This document shows positions 10,561-19,590 of a stretch of DNA of 64,000 nucleotides, in pieces; positions within the stretch are counted from its first letter, which is position 1; each line of letters begins with the position of its first letter. The notes beneath the pieces are model-generated. The model did not search any database and was not told where the DNA came from. It worked only from the letters and a program-made list of their open reading frames with translations. The position numbers and the translations under genes are program-made. This DNA is from Arthrobacter sp. DNA4 (GTDB taxonomy: Bacteria; Actinomycetota; Actinomycetes; Actinomycetales; Micrococcaceae), in the NCBI RefSeq assembly GCF_024362385.1, contig NZ_CP101466.1:2666001-2730000 (forward strand), read 5' to 3'.

Positions 10561-11229
10561 ATGCCCAGCATCTCCCCCGTCAGCGCCCATCAAGAGGAAC
10601 GCGCCGCCGATCCGCGGACCAGTGCCGCCGCCAGCATTCCGCGCATGGCCCGGAACCGGCCCTTCGGCTGGCTGCTGGTCATCACCGGAATCGTCGGCTG
10701 GCTTGCCTCCGGAACCCTGGTCCTGGAAAAACTCGAAGTGCTCAAGGACCCCAATCACACCACCGTGTGCGATGTGAATCCCTGGATCTCCTGCGGCCAG
10801 GTCATGCAGACCTGGCAAAGTTCGCTGTTCGGCTTCCCCAACATGTTCATCGGAATCGTGGCCTTCGCCATTACCGTCACGGTGGGCATGGCCCTGTTGT
10901 CCGGGGCGACGTTCGCCCGTTGGTACTGGCTGGGACTGCAGGTGGGCGTCACGCTCGGTTTCGCATTCGTTGTGTGGCTGTGGTCCCAGGCCTTGTACGC
11001 CATCCACATCCTCTGCCCGTTCTGCATGATCGTCTGGGCGGCCATGATTCCGCTCTTCGTGTGGACCACCATCCGGAACATCACGGTAAGCGTCATTCCC
11101 ATGCCTGCAGGTGCAGCCCGCGTCCTGGGTGACTCCGGCTGGATCATCACCGCGCTGCTGTATGTGGCCGTCATCGCCACCATCTTCTTCGCGTTCATCC
11201 AGGTCTTCGCAGGAACCTCGGGGTTCTAG
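10561..11229 (+). CDS. Vitamin K epoxide reductase (VKOR) family membrane protein
   Basis: Membrane enzyme that reoxidises a DsbA-like partner using quinone, driving disulfide formation outside the membrane. The 222 residues have about five membrane segments (first at ~36-56). The four family cysteines are present: Cys70 and Cys78 in the loop TVCDVNPWISCGQ, and the CPFC redox pair at 152-155 in IHILCPFCMIVW. The start at 10561 gives a short cytosolic N-terminus; the upstream frame extension is unlikely to be coding. No DsbA-like gene is adjacent. Confidence 0.9.
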   Translation: MPSISPVSAHQEERAADPRTSAAASIPRMARNRPFGWLLVITGIVGWLASGTLVLEKLEVLKDPNHTTVCDVNPWISCGQVMQTWQSSLFGFPNMFIGIVAFAITVTVGMALLSGATFARWYWLGLQVGVTLGFAFVVWLWSQALYAIHILCPFCMIVWAAMIPLFVWTTIRNITVSVIPMPAGAARVLGDSGWIITALLYVAVIATIFFAFIQVFAGTSGF

Positions 11230-11271
11230 AACGCACTCCCCCAAAATCCCGGCGCTCCCCTGCGGCATATG

Positions 11272-11314
11272 ACAGATAAGGCCAATGTTCACGAAGAACA
11301 TTGGCCTTATCTGT
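11272..11314. terminator. Bidirectional terminator between the VKOR gene and ndk
   Basis: Perfect 19-bp inverted repeat (11272-11290 and 11296-11314, arms beginning ACAGATAAGGCC) with the five-base loop ACGAA, placed between two convergent stop codons. Confidence 0.85.
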
Positions 11315-11327
11315 TATGTCGCGGGGC

Positions 11328-11744
11328 TTACTGGAACCAGATCTTGATCTCGCGGTCCGCGGAATCCGTGGAGTCGGAACCGTGCACCAGGTTCTGCTGC
11401 ACCTTCTGGCCCCAATCCCGGCCAAAGTCACCGCGGATGGTGCCCGGGGCCGCCGTCGTGGGATCCGTGGTGCCCGCCAGGGAGCGGAAGCCTTCGATGA
11501 CGCGGTGGCCTTCGAAGATTGCGGCTACCACAGGACCGCTGAGCATGAATTCCACCAGGGGCTCGTAGAACGGCTTGCCCACGTGCTCCTCGTAGTGCTG
11601 CTCCAGCAGCTCGCGGGTGGCGTCGACCTTCTTCAGCTCAACAAGGCTGTAGCCCTTGGCTTCGATCCGGGCAAGGATGGCGCCGGTCAGGTTTCGGGCG
11701 ACGCCGTCGGGCTTGATCAGGACGAGGGTGCGCTCAGTAGTCAC
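11328..11744 (-). CDS. ndk: Nucleoside diphosphate kinase
   Basis: Transfers the gamma-phosphate of ATP to nucleoside diphosphates through a phosphohistidine. The 138-residue product begins ERTLVLIKPDGVARNL, the family signature. The catalytic-histidine motif is modified: the usual NxxHGSD appears as NLVHGSDS. GTG start with GGAG upstream. Last gene of the ileS-folC-DUF4233 direction, 51 nt after DUF4233. Confidence 0.96.
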   Translation of the reverse strand: MTTERTLVLIKPDGVARNLTGAILARIEAKGYSLVELKKVDATRELLEQHYEEHVGKPFYEPLVEFMLSGPVVAAIFEGHRVIEGFRSLAGTTDPTTAAPGTIRGDFGRDWGQKVQQNLVHGSDSTDSADREIKIWFQ

Positions 11745-11795
11745 AACTGCTCCAATGCGTTGGTGGGGTTTCGGGATAAGTCTACGGGGATGGGC

Positions 11796-12266
11796 TTACG
11801 GGGATTGCGGCTGGGCGGGACCGGCGGCCTGGTCCGGGTGGGCGGCTTCCCATTCCGCCTGTTCGCGTTCGCGCTGCACCGCTTCCCGGTCCAGCCGGAT
11901 GCCGGTGCGGATGCCGTACCACCAGGCCAGGGCGAAGAGCGCCCCCACCAGGAACATGGCGGGCTCAAAGATGCCGGTAAGGATCAGGACGAGCTGGAGG
12001 ATCCAGCCCAGGCCGATGCCCCAGGGTTTGTTCAGGACCGCGCAGGCGAAGATCATGACCACGCTGAGACCGATGCCCACACCGAGGATCAGGGCCGGCG
12101 GGAACTCCCCGCGGCGCAGGCCGAACACCACCAGGGTAGCGAAGAACATGACGAACGCTTCCAGGAGCAGCACCGTGGAGGCAAACATCACCTTGGTGGA
12201 GCGGCGCTTCTTCGGCATGCCGGGACGCCATTCCCGCTGCGCTTTTGTCAGTCTGGCCATGCTCAC
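11796..12266 (-). CDS. DUF4233 family membrane protein
   Basis: 156-residue protein with about four hydrophobic segments between ~25 and 125 (VMFASTVLLLEAFVMFF, ALILGVGIGLSVVMIFA, WILQLVLILTGIF, FLVGALFALAWWYG) and a charged Glu/Gln-rich tail. The family is typically encoded between folC and ndk in actinobacteria; its function is not known. The GTG start overlaps the folC stop (GTGA), implying translational coupling; an ATG two codons later is the alternative. Confidence 0.88.
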   Translation of the reverse strand: MSMARLTKAQREWRPGMPKKRRSTKVMFASTVLLLEAFVMFFATLVVFGLRRGEFPPALILGVGIGLSVVMIFACAVLNKPWGIGLGWILQLVLILTGIFEPAMFLVGALFALAWWYGIRTGIRLDREAVQREREQAEWEAAHPDQAAGPAQPQSP

Positions 12267-13621
12267 GCCTCCGTTTTTCCGAGCAGGATCCGTGCCTCGG
12301 CCACCAGGGTGATCGATCCGGTGACCAGGACGGCCCCGGAGAGGTCATCATTGGCTTCGGCCCGCTCCACGGCCCATTCCAGGGCGTCATCCAGTTTCTC
12401 GGCGATGTGGACGTTGTCCTCGCCGAAGCCCAGGTCGATGGCAAGCTCTGCCAGCTCCGCTGCGGGTACGGCGCGCGGTGAGTTGGACTGGGTGAAGCAG
12501 TATTCCACGGCCACGTCCCCCAGGGATTCCCTCAGCTCCCGCAGGATTTCTTCGGCGTCCTTTTCCTTGAGCACGCCCACCACGGGCACCAGGCGCGTGA
12601 AGGTAAACGCTTCCTGCAGGGCTGCAGCCGAGGCCTTGATGCCGTCGGGGTTGTGCGCGGCGTCCACAATGATGGTGGGTGCCGTGCGTACCACTTCGAG
12701 ACGGCCCGGTGACGTCACTGCGGCGAAGCCTTCCTGCAGGACCTCGAAGTCGAGCTCCTTTTCGCCGCCGAAGAACGCTTCGAGGGCGGCCACGGCTACG
12801 GCGGCGTTCTGCGCCTGGTGGGCGCCGTACAGCGGTACCAGCAGGTCCGGGTAACGTCCGGCAATGCCCTGGATGGTGACCATCTGGCCGCCAACAGCCA
12901 CTGTCCGCGACTCGACGCCGAACTCCACGCCTTCGAAGCGGAACGGCACGCCCACTTCCTTGGCCTTTTCCAGCAGCACCTGGGCCGCATCGAGGGGCTG
13001 CGCTGCGCTGATGAGGTAGCCGCCGGGCTTGATGATGCCGGCCTTTTCGTAGGCGATGTCCTCGGTGGTGTCGCCCAGCAGGTCCGTGTGGTCCAGCGAA
13101 ATCGGCGTCACCACCGACACCTGGCCGTCACCGACGTTGGTGGCGTCCGTGATGCCGCCAAGGCCCACCTCGATGATGGCCACGTTGACGGGCTGGTCGG
13201 CGAAGATGGCGAAGCCCAGGATGGTGAGGCACTCGAAGTAGGTCAGCCGCGGCTGCCCTTCGGCTTCCAGCTCGGAGTCCACGATCTGCAGGTAGGGCCG
13301 GATTTCGTCCCAGATCCTGACGAACGTCTCATCAGAGACGGGGTGGCCGTCGATGCTGATCCGTTCGGTGACCTTGGACAGGTGCGGGCTGGTGTAGCGT
13401 CCCGTGCTCAGGCCATGGGCGCGGAGCACGGATTCGATCATCCGGGACGTGGAGGTCTTGCCGTTGGTTCCGGTGACATGGATGATCGGGAAGGCCTTGT
13501 TGGGTTCACCGAGCACGTCCATGGCGCGGAACAGCGGCGCCAGGCGGGGCTCCATCTTGTTTTCCGGCGCCCGGCCCAGCAGTTCGGCGTACACGCTCTC
13601 CACGGAAAATTCGTCGGTCAT
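12263..13621 (-). CDS. folC: Folylpolyglutamate synthase / dihydrofolate synthase
   Basis: Adds glutamate to dihydropteroate and to reduced folates. The 452 residues are a Mur-ligase-type fold: P-loop VTGTNGKTSTSRMI, GRYTSPHLSKVTERI, EVGLGGITDATN for the second ATP/metal region, and the C-terminal domain with DAAHNPDGIKA. It starts 3 nt after the ileS stop and ends overlapping DUF4233, so it should be translated from the T-box-controlled ileS transcript. Confidence 0.95.
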   Translation of the reverse strand: MTDEFSVESVYAELLGRAPENKMEPRLAPLFRAMDVLGEPNKAFPIIHVTGTNGKTSTSRMIESVLRAHGLSTGRYTSPHLSKVTERISIDGHPVSDETFVRIWDEIRPYLQIVDSELEAEGQPRLTYFECLTILGFAIFADQPVNVAIIEVGLGGITDATNVGDGQVSVVTPISLDHTDLLGDTTEDIAYEKAGIIKPGGYLISAAQPLDAAQVLLEKAKEVGVPFRFEGVEFGVESRTVAVGGQMVTIQGIAGRYPDLLVPLYGAHQAQNAAVAVAALEAFFGGEKELDFEVLQEGFAAVTSPGRLEVVRTAPTIIVDAAHNPDGIKASAAALQEAFTFTRLVPVVGVLKEKDAEEILRELRESLGDVAVEYCFTQSNSPRAVPAAELAELAIDLGFGEDNVHIAEKLDDALEWAVERAEANDDLSGAVLVTGSITLVAEARILLGKTEA

Positions 13622-13624
13622 GTC

Positions 13625-16600
13625 CTAGGCCTCCACTTTTTCAACGGCGACGGCGGGTTCAGCCGTGCTGCCTGCCTGGGCGTCCAGGGCAACAGTCAAC
13701 GTCTCGCCCTTGACGAGTTCGGCGTTGGCCAGCAGGGCATCCACCATGTTCTGCGGTGCGGTGACGGTGGTCCGGATCCGGTCGCTCACGTTGAGGCCGG
13801 CGTCCTTGCGCGCCTGCTGGATGGCGCGGACCATGTCGCGCGCCAACCCTTCGGCTTCAAGCTCCGGCGTGACTTCGGTGTTCAGGACCACGAACCCGCC
13901 TCCGGGCAGCACGGCGACAGCGGCGGAACCGCCCTCGGATTCTGCCACCACGGTCTCCAGCGTGTACTCCTGGGGCTCGAGCTGCAGCCCGCCCGCTGTA
14001 ACAACACCGGACTCGTCCACGGACCAGTCGCCGGACTTGGAGCCCTTGATGGCCAGCTGGACATTCTTGCCCAGGCGCGGACCGGCGGCCCGGGCGTTCA
14101 CCACCAGCTTCTGCTGGATGCCGAACTCCTCGGGGGAAGCGGTGGCGGCGTCCAGGAGGCGGACGGAACGGAGGTTGAGTTCATCGGCGACGACGGCGGC
14201 AAAGCCTTCCAGCGCATCAGCCCCGGGTGCCACCACGGTGAGTTCCTGCAAGGGCAGGCGGACACGCAGGTTGGCTGCCTTGCGGAGCGAGGAGCCGGTT
14301 GAGCAGATCTGCTGGACCCGGTCCATGGCTTCAACCAGGGCCGGGTTGGCGGGGAAGAGGTCCGCGTCGGGCCAGTCGGCAAGGTGCACGGACCGGCCGC
14401 CGGTCAGGCCGCGCCAGATCTCTTCCGAGACCAGCGGAAGCAGCGGCGCAGCAGCACGGGTGACGCTCTCCAGTGCGGTGAACAGGGCGTCGAAGGCGTC
14501 CTGGTCCTCGTCGAAGAACCGCTGCCGGCTGCGGCGGACGTACCAGTTGGTGAGCATGTCCAGGTAGCTGCGCAGCGAGTCGCAGGCGCCGGAGATGTCG
14601 TAGGTGTCCAGCTGCGCGGTCATGTTCCGGACCAGGTCGCCGGTGTTGGCCAGCAGGTACTGGTCCAGGGTGTCCGCATAACCGTCGTAGCGCAGCTTCG
14701 CGTCGTAACCCTGGCCTGCAGCAGCCGCGTTTGTGTAGAGCGTGAAGAAGCTGTACACGTTCCACAGCGGCAGGATCACCTGGCGGACGCCGTCGCGGAT
14801 GCCCTGCTCGGTGACGATCAGGTTGCCGCCGCGCAGGATGGGACTGGACATGAGGAACCAGCGCATGGCGTCGGAGCCGTCGCGGTCCAGGACCTCGGAC
14901 ACGTCGGGGTAGTTGCGCAGGCTCTTGGACATCTTCTGGCCGTCGGAGCCCAGCACGATGCCGTGGCTGATGACGTTCCTGAACGCGGGCCGGTCGAAGA
15001 GCGCCGTGGAGAGGATGTGCAGCATGTAGAACCAGCCACGGGTCTGGCCGATGTACTCCACGATGAAGTCGGCCGGGTTGTGGGTGTTGAACCAGGCTTC
15101 GTTCTCGAACGGGTAGTGCACCTGGCCGTACGGCATGGAGCCGGAGTCGAACCAGACATCCAGCACGTCTTCCACGCGGCGCATCACGGACTGGCCCTCT
15201 TCGGGGGTGCGGGGGTCGTCCGGGTTCGGCCGGGTGAGCTCGTCGATGAAGGGACGGTGGAGGTCCACCTCGCCGTCTTTGTTCAGCGGCAGCCGGTCAA
15301 AGTCCGCTTCGATCTCCGCGAGCGAGCCGTAGACGTCGGTGCGCGGGTATTCCGGGTCCGTTGACTGCCATACGGGGATGGGGCTGCCCCAGAAGCGGTT
15401 GCGGCTGATGGACCAGTCGCGGGCGTTTTCCAGCCACTTGCCGAACTGGCCGTCCTTGACGTTGCCGGGGATCCAGTTGATCTCCTGGTTCAGTTCGGAC
15501 ATGCGGTCCTTGAACTTGGTGACCTCCACGTACCAGGAGGACACCGCGCGGTAGATCAGCGGGTTGCGGCAGCGCCAGCAGTGCGGGTAGCTGTGCTCGT
15601 AGCTGGCCTGGCGCACCAGCCGGCCCTGGGCCCTGAGCACCTGGGTGATGGGCTTGTTGGCCTCGAAGACCTGCAGTCCCACAATGTCGTGGAGGTCGCC
15701 GTGCTTGAACAGCGGCAGGAACTTGGCACCCTCGTCCACGGACAGCACCACGGGGATGCCTGCCTCTTCGCAGACCTTCTGGTCGTCTTCACCGTAGGCC
15801 GGGGCCTGGTGCACGATGCCGGTTCCGTCCGTGGTGGTGACGTAGTCGGCCACCACGAAGCGCCAGGCGTTCTCCATGCCGTACTTCTCGTTGTCCGCGA
15901 AGTCGTCCCAGAGCCGCTGGTACACGAGGCCTTCGAGTTCAGCACCGGTGTAGGTGGCCACCACGCCGGCTTCCGCAGCTTCGAAGCTGTCGTAGCCCAG
16001 GTCCTTGGCGTAGCTGCCCAGCAGGTCGGCTGCGAGCAGGAAGCTGCCGCCGACCGGCGCATCGGTCGAAGCGGCTTTGATGCCGTTGGGTCCGGCGGGC
16101 AGCACGGCGTAGGTGATGGAAGGCCCGACGGCGAGCGCGGCGTTCGTGGGCAGCGTCCAGGGCGTGGTGGTCCAGGCCAAGGCCTGGACGCCGGCCAGCT
16201 TCTGCGACAGCTCCGACTCCCCCGCGAGGATGGGAAACGTGACGGTGACGGTCTGGTCCTGGCGGTTCTTGTAGACGTCGTCGTCCATGCGCAGCTCATG
16301 GTTGGACAGCGGCGTTTCGTCCTTCCAGCAGTACGGGAGGACCCGGTAGCCGTTGTACGTCAGGCCCTTGTCGTGCAGCTGCTTGAACGCCCAGAGGACC
16401 GACTCCATGTACTCGACGTTGAGGGTCTTGTAGTCGTTGTCGAAGTCCACCCACCGGGCCTGCCGGGTGACGTAGCTGCGCCATTCGTCGGCGTACTTCA
16501 TCACGGAGGCGCGGCAGGCGTCGTTGAACTTGTCGATGCCCATGGCTTCGATCTGGGTCTTGTCCGTCATACCCAGCTGCTTCATGGCTTCAAGTTCGGC

Positions 16601-16942
16601 GGGGAGGCCGTGGGTGTCCCAGCCGAAGCGGCGCTCAACGCGCTTGCCGCGCTGGGTCTGGTAACGGCCCACCAGGTCCTTGGCATAGCCGGTGAGGAGG
16701 TGGCCGTAGTGCGGCAGGCCGTTGGCGAAGGGCGGGCCGTCGTAGAACACAAATTCGTTGCTGCCGGGCTCACCGCCGGGGACGTCGGCGCTGCGCTGGT
16801 CGATGCTGGCCTGGAAGGTGCCGTCCTGGTCCCAGTACTTCAGGATGCGCTCTTCGATCTCCGGGAACTTCACGGAGGCGGAAACGCCGGCACTGCCGTT
16901 GGACGAGGTGCTGGAGGCTGTAGCCTTGGGGTAAAACGTCAT
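13625..16942 (-). CDS. ileS: Isoleucine-tRNA ligase
   Basis: Class I synthetase charging tRNA-Ile; about 1105 residues, the long type with an extended anticodon-binding C-terminus. Signature motifs are [17 protein letters not shown] (HIGH box) and [13 protein letters not shown] (KMSKS loop), with the CP1 editing domain between them ([16 protein letters not shown]). Start: the ATG at 16942 has AGGA eight bases upstream; an ATG at 16951 lies inside that sequence and is the alternative. First gene of a run with folC, DUF4233 and possibly ndk, behind a T-box leader. Confidence 0.97.
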   Translation of the reverse strand: MTFYPKATASSTSSNGSAGVSASVKFPEIEERILKYWDQDGTFQASIDQRSADVPGGEPGSNEFVFYDGPPFANGLPHYGHLLTGYAKDLVGRYQTQRGKRVERRFGWDTHGLPAELEAMKQLGMTDKTQIEAMGIDKFNDACRASVMKYADEWRSYVTRQARWVDFDNDYKTLNVEYMESVLWAFKQLHDKGLTYNGYRVLPYCWKDETPLSNHELRMDDDVYKNRQDQTVTVTFPILAGESELSQKLAGVQALAWTTTPWTLPTNAALAVGPSITYAVLPAGPNGIKAASTDAPVGGSFLLAADLLGSYAKDLGYDSFEAAEAGVVATYTGAELEGLVYQRLWDDFADNEKYGMENAWRFVVADYVTTTDGTGIVHQAPAYGEDDQKVCEEAGIPVVLSVDEGAKFLPLFKHGDLHDIVGLQVFEANKPITQVLRAQGRLVRQASYEHSYPHCWRCRNPLIYRAVSSWYVEVTKFKDRMSELNQEINWIPGNVKDGQFGKWLENARDWSISRNRFWGSPIPVWQSTDPEYPRTDVYGSLAEIEADFDRLPLNKDGEVDLHRPFIDELTRPNPDDPRTPEEGQSVMRRVEDVLDVWFDSGSMPYGQVHYPFENEAWFNTHNPADFIVEYIGQTRGWFYMLHILSTALFDRPAFRNVISHGIVLGSDGQKMSKSLRNYPDVSEVLDRDGSDAMRWFLMSSPILRGGNLIVTEQGIRDGVRQVILPLWNVYSFFTLYTNAAAAGQGYDAKLRYDGYADTLDQYLLANTGDLVRNMTAQLDTYDISGACDSLRSYLDMLTNWYVRRSRQRFFDEDQDAFDALFTALESVTRAAAPLLPLVSEEIWRGLTGGRSVHLADWPDADLFPANPALVEAMDRVQQICSTGSSLRKAANLRVRLPLQELTVVAPGADALEGFAAVVADELNLRSVRLLDAATASPEEFGIQQKLVVNARAAGPRLGKNVQLAIKGSKSGDWSVDESGVVTAGGLQLEPQEYTLETVVAESEGGSAAVAVLPGGGFVVLNTEVTPELEAEGLARDMVRAIQQARKDAGLNVSDRIRTTVTAPQNMVDALLANAELVKGETLTVALDAQAGSTAEPAVAVEKVEA

Positions 16943-17029
16943 GTTCGACATCCTGGGTTGAGCGTGGTGAACCCCGGCAGGGCCGGAGGTTCCGTTCAGG
17001 ATGCGAGGACGGCTGCCGCGCCGTCCCTA

Positions 17030-17221
17030 AAAGACTGCACGCCCACCGCGGTACCACCTCACTTACCGGCGCCGCGTGTCTTCCGTGAGGAACACCCGCT
17101 GCCCCGGCCTCTCATTACTGCTGTGACGGGCTTACCCGTCCGGTTCTACTGGCACAGCCACCCTGCATGGGCACACTGCGCGTTCTTCCGGAAGCTCACC
17201 GGTGATTGCCGGGTCATAGCC
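17030..17221 (-). ncRNA. Isoleucine T-box leader of the ileS operon
   Basis: On the minus strand, upstream of ileS, is the T-box AGGTGGTACCGCGG (17046-17059), whose bulge pairs with the uncharged tRNA acceptor end. About 145 nt 5' of it is a short stem I with the specifier AUC (17204-17206), followed by ACCGGTGAGC and TTCCGGAAGAACG, as in the ultrashort stem-I actinobacterial class. A TAGACT -10 lies at 17228-17233. Between T-box and gene are hairpins (for example 17007-17026) but no U-tract, so control is probably translational. Confidence 0.9.
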
Positions 17222-17242
17222 ATAAAGAGTCTACTATCGCCG

Positions 17243-17297
17243 CAGCGTCCTGTGCCATTCAGCGCGTCCTGTGCCATTCAGCGCAGCCCATGCCAAT
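17243..17297. repeat. Three tandem ~19-bp repeats between the T-box promoter and the EEP gene
   Basis: Units at 17243-17259, 17260-17278 and 17279-17297. The first two share GTCCTGTGCCATTCAGCG; the third is diverged (CAGCGCAGCCCATGCCAAT). They lie just upstream of the ileS leader -10 box on one side and of the leaderless EEP promoter on the other. Confidence 0.65.
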
Positions 17298-17356
17298 CAG
17301 AGCATCCAGGGGCGTTGGGGCTGACGTCGACACCGCGTATTCCCTAGACTCGGCTC

Positions 17357-18364
17357 ATGACAGCTTCCGGGCGCCCTGCCGGGCGGAGGCGCGCAGCCGC
17401 CGCATGCCGGTGGCTGTTCATTCCCCTTGCGCTTCCCGTCGCAGCGGTGTCCATGATGCGGGCTGTCCCCGTCGAGTGGCCCGTCCTGGGGGTCCAGCTG
17501 GTGGCGTTCACGCCCTGGCTCACAGTGCCTGCCGCCGCCGCGCTGGTCCTGGCCTTCCTTGGCCGCAGCCGGTGGCAGCAGGTCCTGGCGGGATCCCTGG
17601 TGGCGTGCCAGGCGTTCTGGCTCTTCCCGGTGGACGTCCGCGGGCCTTCCGCCGAGGCCGCCGGCAGGCCGGTTTCCCTCGTGGTGATGAGCATCAACGC
17701 GGAGCTGGGGAATGCGGCCGCTGCCGGAATCGTGGACCTGGTCCGTGAACAGCACGTGGACCTGCTGGCGGTGGAGGAGTACACGCCCCAGCTGTCACGG
17801 CGGCTCACTGCGGCGGGCCTGGACGGACTGCTCCCGCACCGGGTTGCCCATCCCAGGGACGGCGCCGGCGGTACGGCCATCTATTCCTCGCTAAGCCTGA
17901 CGGACGGCGGGGTGCTTCCGGACACCCAATTCACCATGCCGGTGGCCCGCCTTGACCTGGCGGAAGCTAGCGGGGCCGCCCTTCGGGTGGTGGCTGTGCA
18001 CACCCTGGCGCCGGTGGGTGACGCCGTTGGCCAGTGGCGCAAGGACCTGTCCACGGTGGCCAGGGCGGACAACGGATCCGGCCCCCTGCTGCTGGCCGGG
18101 GACTTCAACGCAACCTACGACCACCGGGAATTCCGGGCGCTGCTGGCGGGCCAAGGAGGCGGCCGGACACTGGTGGACGTGGCCGCCTCCGTGGGCGGCA
18201 GGCTGGTGCCCACTTGGCCGATGCGTGGCTACCGCCTGCCCGGGATCACGCTGGACCATCTGGTGACCAGCCGCGACATCACCGCCTCCGGCTATTCAGC
18301 CCACCGGATCGAGGGAACGGATCATGCCGCAGTGGTGGCCACCCTGCGCATCCATGTGCCTTAG
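17357..18364 (+). CDS. Endonuclease/exonuclease/phosphatase (EEP) family protein, membrane-anchored
   Basis: 335-residue protein with an N-terminal region of three hydrophobic segments (~18-105) followed by an exported EEP catalytic domain. Catalytic features: VVMSINAELGN (Asn), LLAVEEYTP (metal Glu), VAVHTLAPV (His), LLAGDFNATYDH (GDFN motif) and a C-terminal GTDHAAVVATL (Asp-His). The substrate (phosphodiester, lipid or nucleic acid) cannot be told. TAGACT at 17345-17350 ends six bases before the ATG, suggesting a leaderless mRNA. Its TAG overlaps the stop of the convergent SDR gene. Confidence 0.85.
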   Translation: MTASGRPAGRRRAAAACRWLFIPLALPVAAVSMMRAVPVEWPVLGVQLVAFTPWLTVPAAAALVLAFLGRSRWQQVLAGSLVACQAFWLFPVDVRGPSAEAAGRPVSLVVMSINAELGNAAAAGIVDLVREQHVDLLAVEEYTPQLSRRLTAAGLDGLLPHRVAHPRDGAGGTAIYSSLSLTDGGVLPDTQFTMPVARLDLAEASGAALRVVAVHTLAPVGDAVGQWRKDLSTVARADNGSGPLLLAGDFNATYDHREFRALLAGQGGGRTLVDVAASVGGRLVPTWPMRGYRLPGITLDHLVTSRDITASGYSAHRIEGTDHAAVVATLRIHVP

Positions 18365-19119
18365 CCCTTCCGGATGAGTTTGTGCGTGGCCGCCTGGGCC
18401 ACCGGCCGGATGACGATCTGGTCAAGGTTGACGTGGTGTGGGGCGCTGACGGCGTAGCGGACCACGTCGGCCACATCCTCTGCGGTGAGCGGCTTCTCCA
18501 CGCCCTGGTAGACCTTTTCTGCGGACTGCGCATCCCCGAGGCGGTTGAGGGCGAACTCCTCGGTCTGCACCAGGCCCGGCGCCACCTCGATGACCCGCAC
18601 GTTGTGCTCAGCCTCTTCGAGCCGGAGGGCGTTGGTCATGGCGTGCTGCCCGAACTTGGCAGCGTTGTAGCCGCCCCCGCCCTCGTAGGCGTCCAGCCCT
18701 GCGGTGGAGGTGAGGTTCAGGACCGTGCCTTCGCCGGTGGCCCGCAGCATCGGAAGGAACGCGCGGGTGAGCTTGAGGGTTCCAAGGACGTTGACGCGGT
18801 ACATCCACTCCCAGTCGGCGATGTTGGCATCGCCTACCTTGTCCGCACCCCGGGCACCACCGGCGATGTTGATCAGCGTGTCGATGCCGCCTGCGTCGGT
18901 GACCTGGGCGAGGAGCCGGGACACGTCGTCGTCCTCTGCGATGTCTGCGGGAATCGCGACGGCGCCTGTCCCGCCTTCCAGCGCCGCGAGCCTGTCAGCC
19001 CGGCGGGCCACGGCAAAGACCGTCCACCCGTCGGCGCGCAGCGCACGCACTGTTGCTTCTCCGATTCCGCTGCTCGCGCCGGTCACCAATGCTGCTTTTT
19101 TCTGCAAGTCCTCAGTCAT
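18361..19119 (-). CDS. SDR family oxidoreductase
   Basis: 252-residue classical short-chain dehydrogenase with the NAD(P)-binding TGASSGIGEA near the N-terminus and the active-site YNAAK (GGGYNAAKFGQHAM). The ARRADR after the second strand suggests NADP preference. Substrate unknown. TAGGGT ends six bases before the ATG, so probably leaderless. It converges on the EEP gene with stop codons sharing TTAG (18361-18364). Confidence 0.9.
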   Translation of the reverse strand: MTEDLQKKAALVTGASSGIGEATVRALRADGWTVFAVARRADRLAALEGGTGAVAIPADIAEDDDVSRLLAQVTDAGGIDTLINIAGGARGADKVGDANIADWEWMYRVNVLGTLKLTRAFLPMLRATGEGTVLNLTSTAGLDAYEGGGGYNAAKFGQHAMTNALRLEEAEHNVRVIEVAPGLVQTEEFALNRLGDAQSAEKVYQGVEKPLTAEDVADVVRYAVSAPHHVNLDQIVIRPVAQAATHKLIRKG

Positions 19120-19137
19120 GGCACCACCCTAGCGGGA

Positions 19138-19509
19138 TCAGCCGGCGGCCCGTCCCCGGAGGTAGTCAAGCAGGACGTGCGCATTGTTCGCTTCGGTGTT
19201 CCGGGCGGCGTAGAGGAGGGTAATCCGGGGGTGTGCGCGGGCCAGTTCCAGCAGCGTCTCCACGGCCGTATTGGTGTCCAGTTCAAGCCGGTAGCGTTCG
19301 CTGAAACCGGCGAACTGTTCGGGGCGGTGGTTGAACTCCTTGCGCAGCTCCGTGGAGGGTGCCACGTCCTTGAGCCAGAGGTCCACGGCGGCGTTTTCCC
19401 TGGCCATGCCCCGCGGCCAAAGCCGGTCCACCAGCACCCGGAAGCCGTCGCCGTCCGCCGGCGGCTCGTAGATGCGCTTCACGCCGAAGGTTGCCCGGAA
19501 CTCTCCCAT
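19138..19509 (-). CDS. DUF488 family protein
   Basis: About 123 residues with DUF488 landmarks: FGVKRIYEP, VLVDRLWPRGM near the N-terminus, WLKDVAPSTELRKEF in the middle and ITLLYAARNTEANNA near the end. The biochemical role of the family is not established. The ATG at 19509 has TAGCAT seven bases upstream (leaderless type); an ATG at 19518 is in frame. It is divergent from valS across 81 nt; the longer open frame running into valS is not coding. Confidence 0.85.
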   Translation of the reverse strand: MGEFRATFGVKRIYEPPADGDGFRVLVDRLWPRGMARENAAVDLWLKDVAPSTELRKEFNHRPEQFAGFSERYRLELDTNTAVETLLELARAHPRITLLYAARNTEANNAHVLLDYLRGRAAG

Positions 19510-19590
19510 GGCCCGCATGCTACCCGTGTTCGCGTCCGCGCGGGCGGGACGGGTTGGGTGGGATGGAAGCGGGCATGAAAGAATTGCCCA

